Assembly: GCA_963556495.2 (NCBI GenBank)
Contig: OY747702.1
Location: forward strand, 48,719,286 to 48,783,285
Direction of reading: 5' to 3'
DNA length: 64,000 nucleotides
Source: Valencia hispanica
Lineage: Eukaryota > Chordata > Actinopteri > Cyprinodontiformes > Valenciidae
How positions within the stretch are numbered: position 1 is the stretch's first letter; every line of letters starts with the position of its first letter. A model generated the notes under the pieces. The model saw only the letters and a list, made by a program, of their open reading frames with translations, had not been told where the DNA came from and did no database searches. Below are positions 56,540 through 64,000 of this stretch, in pieces. The translations under genes and the position numbers were made by a program.

Positions 56540-57640
56540 TTTGTTGATCAAAATTTCACATTAGTTTAGAAGAATTTTATCTCGCTCTGCTGTCCAAAGC
56601 GAAACGAGCCCAAATCATGACACTACCACCACTCTGTTTCAAAGGTGAGATAAGGTTATCGTTAGAAGACCTTTGGAGAAACCAAACACTCTTTCAAGAG
56701 ATTTTATTCCTCTGTATCGCCTCTCAGTTTCTACATTAGAGAACAGGCTAGTGAGAAGTAGGCCTAGATCAAGATTTGATCTAGATCTAACCTTTAACCT
56801 TAACCTTCTAATGCTTCACAGTTGGTTTGCATTGATACATATACCAAACATCAGATATGCCCCTTTTCCACAGGATTGAAGACCACCGAGGGGTTCTGAA
56901 TCACACTTAAAGATGCGGGGACAGAAACAAGGAAAGTGCACCCGCTTTTAATCCTAAGGGTTTCACATGTAGACCTTAGTTTATAATGTCTGGTGTTAAC
57001 CAGGCTCTACACTCTACACAGCAGAGTCCACGGTTTTTATTTGTTAAAGATTAAGTGAAAACGGGAAAGATGGGAACAGAAAAATCTGATTTCACAGCTC
57101 ATAAAACCGTCTTTAGTTGCAACAACTCTCTGTAATCCTTTTTGTTTCTGCATGGCTTTATCAATCCTTCGTCTCGCTCTTTACAACATTGCCTCATCTC
57201 TTCGGATTCCTTTCTGACTCCTCCTGTTGTTTTATTCACTTTCCTGTTGATGAGCCAGTGTGGGCCAAGCTTCAGCTGCTGGACATATGACCTCACAGAG
57301 GAGGTCTTTGTTGATTGACCTGCCCAGATCACCATCCCTCCACCAACATGCAGGTCATTTGGACCGGAGGCTTTAAGGCCAAACATCTCTGCTTTGCTCT
57401 CGACTCTCTAAAGGACAATGCTTCAGACATGTTGTGGTTTATTGTGCCCCCATATTTTCTTTAGAGATGAGAGGTTTTCTCAAGGTTAACGCTATAAAGA
57501 AGCCAAGCGCTGTCCTGTCATAAACTTTATTTAACTTGTTAACTGAATCCTGTGGACTGTGAGGAGTTTCATCGAACCATCTGACCTTGGAATGAAATTC
57601 CAAAACTATCGATGCCTTAGAATATTGGCAACCTCCCTAA
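56540..57640 (-). mobile_element. Tc1-like remnants
   Basis: 'aatcatgacactaccaccactctgtttc'-type text near 56615 and 'catccctccaccaacatgca' near 57330 are antisense Tc1-like segments; the minus-strand frame at 57386-57099 is a decayed GGGMVIWAG version. They may be one broken element or two. Confidence 0.45.
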
Positions 57641-58974
57641 ATATTTTCCATCTTCTTACGGTAAAATGATGGACCTATATGCTCCAGACCAACAAACTCC
57701 TGCTTTTAATGAAGAAGGTCACAGCGATGCTGATCAGCTGCATTTAAACAGTAGCTCCTGGTTGCTGAATCCTGTTGCAAATCCAATTCAAGCATCAGGG
57801 TGCACTTAGTTTTACATTTTAGCCTAATTTCTCTTTAATAGATAAGAACGGTAGGCTATCTGCTGAGTTTTATTTGTACCCTTGAGGTCATATTTAAATA
57901 TTAGAGCCTAGTAAAGGGCAGATTATTTTGACATCTAAACCCCTAGAACTGAAGAGGGTGTTCTTTAATTTGAACTATGATTGTTTTTACGAAACAGTTG
58001 GCATAAATTACAGACCCACATGATTGTTCTCACTGTTTAAGCTTTGACCAGTGTTTATTGCATCCTAGTCAGCGCTCGGATTGGATTTCCTGAGGATGCA
58101 ATGAGGTATGAACCCATTCTGTCCTTTTGGCCTCCCCTAACCCTTTATTTTGTCATATTGTTATACAACACACAGGGTTTCAGAGTGGAGTCCTTGAAGA
58201 TGCAGTGCTTGTGTTTTCCAGAAGATAGCAGCAGTCAGCCGTATGCAGTTTTCCCATCCAGTGATCTCACCTCCGTCGACACTGCGGCAGGTAGTGGTGG
58301 AACAAAATGTTCACTTGCAAAGAAAAAATGTGCAATGTTGACGGTGTTTTGTTTTTTTTCATTACCTGCCTTTTGGTATAATATTTGCCTCAGAATTTAC
58401 GGCAAATTCAATTTATAAAACAAATCTTGAGGGGAAAAAATGCATATTTTACTTAATTTTTTTTGCCATGTTTCTTTGCTTTGTGGCATCGTAGGATCAG
58501 CTTGTTCCGTTTGCATTTTTACTCCTCCTTTCTTTTGCTGTACCTCTAAAATTAGCCTCTTCCAACTCTTTCTTTGTCTCCCCCTCTCTCAGCCCTCCCC
58601 TCTTCCATCCTCCTGAATAGAAGCTGAGAATAGACGCAAGGCTGTTTTCAGTCAGAGGAGGAATGCCTATATATGGAGCTCCACGCCATGCTGAGAGAAA
58701 GAGTCGCAGGTACATCAGCAAATATGGGCTACTGTGATTTGTAAAGAGGGGTGTTGGTAAGAGGAAGGAGGGGGGTGTCATCTTCCTACTATTACATGTG
58801 TGTGTGTGCGCCCCCCCCCTCTCTCTGAAAATAAACTTCAATTCCAAGCGTGTGCGTCAGTCTGAGTCAGATTGTGTCTCATTCTGTCTCGTCATACGTG
58901 TGCGTCAGAGCTGTTGCTGAGCGAAACTCGCTCCGGGGGAAGAAACGCAGGAGAGTGAAGGGGAGGGAGGAAAA

Positions 58975-59006
<32 letters not shown>

Positions 59007-59040
59007 GGATGAGGGAGGAACAGAGAACTTGACTCTGACG
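57641..59040. other. Spacer downstream of npas4, no gene recognised
   Basis: A 124-codon plus-strand frame at 58044-58418 has no family resemblance. 58500-59030 is unique-looking and more GC-rich, with CCTATATATGG at about 58670, one base longer than a consensus CArG box. No exon was identified. Confidence 0.4.
58975..59006. repeat. (GAT)n microsatellite
   Basis: About ten GAT units. Confidence 0.95.
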
Positions 59041-59070
59041 ACACAAATGCATCAGCAGCATTAAGTGCAC

Positions 59071-60701
59071 TTTAATATAAATGCATTTGTATGACAACCA
59101 AATACACTTATAAGCATCACAATAGAACACTGGTTCACAATGTCCATTCAGCAGTAAATAATAGTAATAATAATAAGATGTTCAGAATATATTCCATCTT
59201 ATCCAATAAAAATCTCTCTTCTATATGTACAGACCAATAACTGTTTCATACAAATGTACAAATGTGTACAACCTTTCAGAAAAGAACGTATGCCTACATC
59301 CTGAGACATAATGCATATAAAATAACATCCTTTTTCAAATATCACACACAGAAGTATAATTTTTACACATTTATATTAATTTAGCCTTGAATAGCTAGAA
59401 CGTAGGAATCAATCCTTTACTTGACCGTAGACAACTCTACGTGAGCATGTCGACACCATGGGAATTGTACCATTCTCAACCCGTGTCGTTTGGTAACTGA
59501 ATAGAAATAGCACCCCATCCCCCCCGTTTTCATTTTTTTAAAACAAAACCTTTGTATTCTAAACCCCTCTCAAAAAAGAAGAATTGCTCGTTCAACACAG
59601 TCAATTTGTGCCTCACTGCACCGTGCTCCAGTGGAGCCATGATGCGACAGTCCACTCGTTCAGAGCGGACGAAGAGTTCAGAGTTCAGCAGGTCAAGCGG
59701 GGGCCGTTTCAGGCACACAGGAGCCGCTATAAGCTGCCAGCATTGCAAATATTGATGCTGCAAGAATATCCAGCCGACTGCCCCACGGCCACAAGCAGGG
59801 ACGAAGAAGAAGAGGAGGAGGGGGGACCCGATGGGTCCACATTCAGTCTTAATGTACAGTACAGAGTAGCAGTGGGGGTTTGTGGCATGATCAGAGTTCA
59901 AGCAAGCTTGCAGAGAAGCTCTTTTTTTCTTCAGATGCCAGGGCCTCTTCACGTGTTTTCTTTTTGCTTGCAAATCACATTGATACACAACAATTCAGAT
60001 GGAGTGAAAGCTATGAGATGTCGCAAACTCAAAGCTCAAAGTATCTCGGGGTTTTTTGCTTCGTACCATTTCTAAGTTTTGGAAGGCTTTTAAACCAGAA
60101 CTCCTCTGGCTCTGGGAACTAACTCAGAAGATTCCCCACAAGAAAATCTTCCTGTTTTCCTCTACTGATTGTTTTCGCACTTAGGTTGTAAACGATTGTA
60201 AACATTTGACTTACTGTAACGTTTGAGGTTTGGGTTTGCGCTGCTGCATGTCAGGCAAAAAAAAGGTGCTATGATTCATCCCACTACTAAAAATAGCAAG
60301 AAATGCATCATTGTTTTTGTTCACAACAGATATTTCACTACGAGTGAATACACATACGTATCTGGAGTTTGATCATCTCTGAAGCTCTTGAGAGGTCACC
60401 ACCTGGACTCAGAACCCAGGAAGTTCTGGGTCCATACGGTTGTACCGTCATGTGAATCTTGCACCAGTTTGTTTTTCTTTTTCTTTTTCTTTTTTTTTTT
60501 TTGCAGAGTTACACAGAAAAATGAGTGAACAAAAATATAAAGCCAATCTTTGTTCTCAGCAGACATGTAGGAGGTGAAGTCCTTAAGTTGTATATACATT
60601 ATGTATATTTATACACTTAATTGTTTTTTACTTTTCAGTAAAAGGGTCTCCACAAAATATGACAATATGCCATACTTAATGAAGTAAGTCACAGACTTAT
60701 T
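59071..60701 (-). other. npas4: Probable npas4 3' UTR
   Basis: Unique-looking, repeat-poor sequence follows the npas4 stop codon on the minus strand for about 1.6 kb. ATTAAA on the minus strand at 59076-59071 is a candidate polyadenylation signal. Open frames here (e.g. plus strand 59584-60075) are treated as chance. The extent is inferred. Confidence 0.45.
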
Positions 60702-60730
60702 TTAGAACGGAGGAACACTTCCACTCCCAT
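60702..60730 (-). CDS. npas4: npas4 last coding exon (29 nt)
   Basis: Acceptor TTTTTGTCTTTCAG ends at 60731. Encodes (K)DGSGSVPPF and TAA. Without it the previous open frame would read on into a non-homologous tail ending at 60760. Confidence 0.88.
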
Positions 60731-63496
60731 CTGAAAGACAAAAAAATAGAAGAAGAAAGTTAGTGATTGAAATCAGAGTGGTTGCATATCGGTTGAGAAA
60801 TGTGAGATAAAAACGCAAGAAATGCCTCACCTTTGTGGAAGCACTGTGGCGATGGATGACATTGGAGTTGATACAACTCAGGTTGTTGCCCTAAGCCAGG
60901 GGCGATCGAGGCACCTGCCCCAAACATGGGTTCCAGGACGGCCAGTTCCTCCAGGAGGGACTGAGTGCAAGACACGGCGGGCGTGGGCGAGGCGACGGGC
61001 ATGGAGATGGTGGGGCTCGGGGAGGCGGTGAGGATGAGGGGAGGGGAAGCTGGGATGGAGGAGCAAGAGGACACAGGAGATGACACCACCTCGATCTCCA
61101 TCGGCTCCTCCGCCAGGAGGCCCTCCCCGTCCATATTCACCCCGGCCTCGGCAGCCGCGGTCGCCCCGCATCCGGCCATGGAGTTACGTTGCGCCGATTG
61201 GACGCTACAGATGTGGCCCACTCCCTCAAACTGGGAGGGTTGGTGCCAGCACACTGGGGTCTGAGGAGAGGTCGGGCTCGAGGGATCTGACGCGGGGGAG
61301 TTCGAAGGGGGCAGGACTGAGAGGTTTGGAGTCTGGGATGGAGCAAAGTCGTCTTGCAGAAGGGTTTCTAGGATGTTCTCTTCAAACAGAGATTCATCGT
61401 CGTCGAGGAAGATGGGGACGTCCAGACCTCTCCATGTCTTTATGGGATAAAACTCCCTTAGCATGTGGACTGGATCAGCGGGTTCGATAGCTGGAGACAA
61501 GAAGGGAGACGGAGGGGAAGAGGAGGGCGACAGCTTGGACAGGAGCGGGTCCAGGTAGAACCCCTCAGCCAGGGAGCTGATGTGCTGAGCTAGGAGGGAA
61601 ATTTCCGCCCGCTCCTTCTCCCTCTCCAGAGAGAAGAAGGAGAGGCAGGGCTGTTTACCCGGTGATGCCTCAGGGGTGAGCAGACCTTCAGGGGGGCACT
61701 GCAGGGGCCCCAGGGGTACGTCTACATAAAGCGGGCCCCGTACCTCAGGCAGAGTCATCACTGTGCAGTCTCCATCTCCTGGACTATCAGGTGTGGGGGG
61801 CAATTTCTCATACAGGGTGCCACTGCAAGTCTCAATGGGGAAGAGGAGGTCGGTGGAGAGGGTGGGCAGTGCAAGGGGAAGCTTGGTGGAGAGGGTGGTG
61901 GGGGGAGCAGGACTGGTAGCTGTGGTCGGCGGGGCTGTGGAGGAGGCCGAGGTGGTGGAGGTGGCAGTCGTCGCTGATGGGGGTGGAGTGGTAGTACCAG
62001 TTGGGTCAAAGCTGAAGAGGAGTTCATTGAACTGGAAGCTGGTCCCCCCAACCTGGGGGGTGTATGGTGGAGTGCACACAAACTCTTTGGTCTGCTGAGC
62101 TTGTGAGGTGGGCACAGGGGGGAGAGGCAGGGGGAGAGCTGGCAGTGGGGGGTCGAGCTGGAAGGAGGGAGGCAGGAGAATGTTCTGGGTTAAAAAGTCT
62201 AAATCTGCGACTGTCTCAACGGTGACTGGGGTGGGCGAAGAAGCAGCTGACAGGGTTTCGGTTGGAGGCTGCTGAAAGAAGCTTTCCTCCTCCAGAGAGG
62301 AGATGCTGGACCGAGGGTCTCCCTCCAGCTGCATGGGCTCAGTGATGGAGCTCCCCGGTTCATCGGAGGAGCCAACGCTGCAGCCCGCGGTGCTGAAGTC
62401 AAAGGACTGGGCGGACAGGCCGCTGCTACCTGGGGTGAACACCTGGTCTGGGCTGGACAGGGTCTCTGGAGACTGCAGACTCAGACCCTCCTGCTGAGAT
62501 GGACCAGCACTCAGAACCAGGGTCAGCTGAGTCTGCTCCGAGCTGAGCTGCTGACGCACCGACCAGGCTTCAGAGTCACTGAAACACAGGAAGAAAACTG
62601 GTGAGCTAATTTTCATTTTTACTCACATTAATCTGCATGTGTCCTTTTAGGTTTACTGTGTGTTTTTAAACAGCAATATATATACATACCTGATGACGTA
62701 GTTGTTGCTGCTAATGGGGATGTCTCCATGCTGCAGCTGAAGCACCATGTAGAGCCAAACCCAGGACAGGTCGTGAGCCTGGACACGAACCACCATTTCA
62801 GCTCTGCCCTCTCCGCCTTCTCTCACTGTCAACAACAGTTGCAGAACACGTTATGGTCGGTGTGTGTAATCGCATTAATCATCACGGTGTTCCTCATTGT
62901 GTGACTGTGCCAGTGGGCACAGTGTGGGCATGGACGGTTGTAAAGTGCTTAATTTTGTATGAACAATGTACTTACATAGGCTGCGGTGCTGAGCAGAGGC
63001 GTGTGACAGATCCTGTGGGTGGAGGAGGCTGTACCAGGACCGGGAGCGTAAAGCTGTCACATCGTAGCCCAGATACAAGCTCATGCTGCAGGGTATAGAG
63101 TGGGTGGAGGTGAGATTTTTCACGTCTTTATCCAACAAACCGAATAATCTCAAAAACTTTCAGCAACCCGCGGAGGATAGAAAGGACAAACTCACCCGTC
63201 CTGCGCCACCTGCAGCCTCATGTCACGGCCATGCTGGGAGTGGAAGCAGGCCAGGAACAAGTTGGTCTCGACCAGGGGAGGGGCGGAGGCCGGGTCCCTC
63301 TCTGCCCCGGACCCGGAGCGAGTGGGCTGGGGCTCCAGCGGGGTGCAGAAACACACCCACACGGGGTTGGAGGTCCAGTAGGAGCTGCCGGTGGAAGGGG
63401 GAGCGAGGCAGCGAGCTCGGATCAGAACCAGCTTGTTTCCGGCACTCTGCCTCCGCACGGACTTGGAGGTGTTGAAACGGCAGCGAAAGAGACGGT
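60702..63496 (-). CDS. npas4: Neuronal PAS domain protein 4, C-terminal five exons (partial)
   Basis: NPAS4 is a nuclear bHLH-PAS transcription factor, an immediate-early gene induced by neuronal activity, acting as a dimer with ARNT-family partners. Exons 63496-63196, 63085-62976, 62825-62690, 62578-60831 and 60730-60702 have GT/AG borders. Together they give 2,324 nt, a split codon plus 773 residues and stop, with phases that all agree. The first three encode the linker and PAS-B region: [60 protein letters not shown] and [20 protein letters not shown]. The 1.75-kb exon holds the proline/serine-rich activation region with family motifs [29 protein letters not shown] and [14 protein letters not shown]. 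The tiny last exon gives DGSGSVPPF, as vertebrate NPAS4 ends. The bHLH and PAS-A exons are beyond 64000. A duplicate-specific name (a, b or l) cannot be assigned. Confidence 0.93.
60831..62578 (-). CDS. npas4: npas4 activation-domain exon
   Basis: Acceptor TTCCTGTGTTTCAG precedes 62578; donor GTGAGG begins at 60830 after ...PQCFHK. Acidic and proline/serine/threonine-rich, with a threonine-rich tract (about 62000-61880) and an acidic [19 protein letters not shown] segment resembling a transactivation helix. Confidence 0.92.
62690..62825 (-). CDS. npas4: npas4 exon (end of PAS-B region)
   Basis: Acceptor TTGTTGACAG precedes 62825 and donor GTATG follows 62690. Encodes [20 protein letters not shown] through SSNNYVI. 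Confidence 0.92.
62976..63085 (-). CDS. npas4: npas4 exon (PAS-B)
   Basis: Acceptor CTATACCCTGCAG precedes 63085; donor GTAAGTA follows 62976. Encodes [20 protein letters not shown], then [16 protein letters not shown]. Confidence 0.92.
63196..63496 (-). CDS. npas4: npas4 exon (linker to PAS-B)
   Basis: Acceptor TTCTCCCCCCACAG precedes 63496; donor GTGAGT begins at 63195. Encodes [20 protein letters not shown], a cysteine- and proline-containing linker, and [20 protein letters not shown]. First codon is split; the upstream exon is outside the window. Confidence 0.92.
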
Positions 63497-63539
63497 CTGT
63501 GGGGGGAGAAGATGGGAGGAGGTTCGTTAGCAATCAGTT

Positions 63540-63700
63540 GGTCAAAGTTTATTTATAAAGCGCTTTTTATACAACAATTGCAGCTCAAAGTGCTTTACAG
63601 AATTAAAATGACCCAACAAATACCACATTCCCATCCCTCCCCCAAATAATTAAAACCATGATAATAATTATACCCCAGCAATAAAAAAGGACATTGGGTT
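63540..63700 (-). mobile_element. LINE 3' tail, minus orientation
   Basis: 'aagtttatttataaagcgct' to 'ctcaaagtgctttacag' is the reverse complement of the family at 45480-45665. It lies in an npas4 intron. Confidence 0.65.
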
Positions 63701-63769
63701 GAGAACAGATGAGCCAGGTTAGAAATAATATCTAGTTAAGGAGTGGTTTGCATTGACTAAACATTACCT

Positions 63770-63850
63770 GTAGCATAGTTAAATATGGAGTACCCCAGGG
63801 TTTGGTGCTGGGGTCAATGCTTTTTATAATAAATGTAGGTAGCAGCATCA
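63770..63850 (+). mobile_element. Reverse transcriptase scrap
   Basis: Plus-strand translation YGVPQGLVLGSMLFIINVG matches the G-V-P-Q-G-S-x-L-G-P-x-L-F palm motif of LINE reverse transcriptases. Too short to classify; opposite in orientation to the adjacent tail, so a separate insertion. Confidence 0.6.
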
Positions 63851-64000
63851 TGATATCTCTTTTTGGGGTTTGCAAAGTTATTTATTAGAGTTTGTTGTGT
63901 TTATTGGGGTGATTAAAAAAAAAATCCCCACTTTTCAGTTGTCGTTGTGTTATAAAGGAGGAGTCGCCATTAAACCTAAGAAAAGAACACAGTGTCTTAC

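Noticed and set aside
58044..58418. 124-codon plus-strand frame
   Set aside because: Low-complexity translation with no recognisable domain or exon borders.
59584..60075. 163-codon plus-strand frame near npas4
   Set aside because: Lies in the probable npas4 3' UTR on the other strand; no family resemblance.
60760..60830. Continuation of the npas4 open frame to 60760
   Set aside because: The donor at 60830 joined to the 29-nt exon gives the conserved C-terminus; the read-through tail is not homologous.
60822..62500. Plus-strand open frames of 64-136 codons opposite npas4
   Set aside because: They mirror the GC-rich, proline/serine-rich coding exon and show no domain of their own.

Overview
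The window is vertebrate nuclear DNA, almost certainly from a teleost fish. The coding exons are small, have GT/AG boundaries and sit in long introns. Most of the rest is fish-type transposon debris: Tc1-like transposases with the VWGCF signature, L2-like LINE tails containing 'TTTATATAGCGCC', hAT and TA-target MITEs, a Kolobok-type element and a tRNA-derived SINE. Nothing points to a prokaryotic or viral replicon. The species cannot be fixed from the sequence alone.

Three protein-coding genes can be supported. (1) A TMEM121-family membrane protein lies on the minus strand at 15383-16435 as one uninterrupted coding exon behind a good splice acceptor. (2) mrpl11, the mitochondrial large-subunit protein uL11m, is on the plus strand with four exons between 34645 and 49639 whose phases join exactly; its N-terminal exon was not found. 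(3) npas4, the activity-dependent bHLH-PAS transcription factor, is on the minus strand with five exons between 63496 and 60702; its bHLH and PAS-A exons lie beyond the right edge. mrpl11 and npas4 converge tail to tail, as NPAS4 and MRPL11 do in mammals, so an ancient linkage supports both calls.

Layout: 1-15 kb is intergenic, with a hAT MITE, LINE scraps, a diverged tandem duplication (2.8-3.3 kb), a Tc1-like element carrying two other insertions (6.7-8.8 kb), and another remnant interrupted by a 2,046-bp hAT element with a perfect 8-bp target duplication (11489-13534). 15.4-16.4 kb holds tmem121. 16.5-34.6 kb is intergenic, or possibly an mrpl11 first intron; it contains a CpG-rich promoter-like block (21.4-22.1 kb), a 1,017-bp Kolobok-like element with a decayed THAP domain (25.5-26.5 kb), a Tc1-like element (28.5-30.3 kb) and several MITEs. 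34.6-49.7 kb is mrpl11, whose 11.3-kb intron carries a stack of nested transposons (35.5-38.0 kb) and a 602-bp fold-back MITE. 49.7-59 kb is the spacer between the convergent genes, with an L2-like reverse transcriptase remnant, paired inverted MITEs and an unusual array of alternating short palindromes (55.4-56.4 kb). 59-64 kb is npas4 with a probable long 3' UTR.

No undescribed gene system was recognised. The most unusual structures are the alternating-palindrome array, the degenerate Kolobok/THAP element, the datable nested insertions and the diverged tandem duplication.
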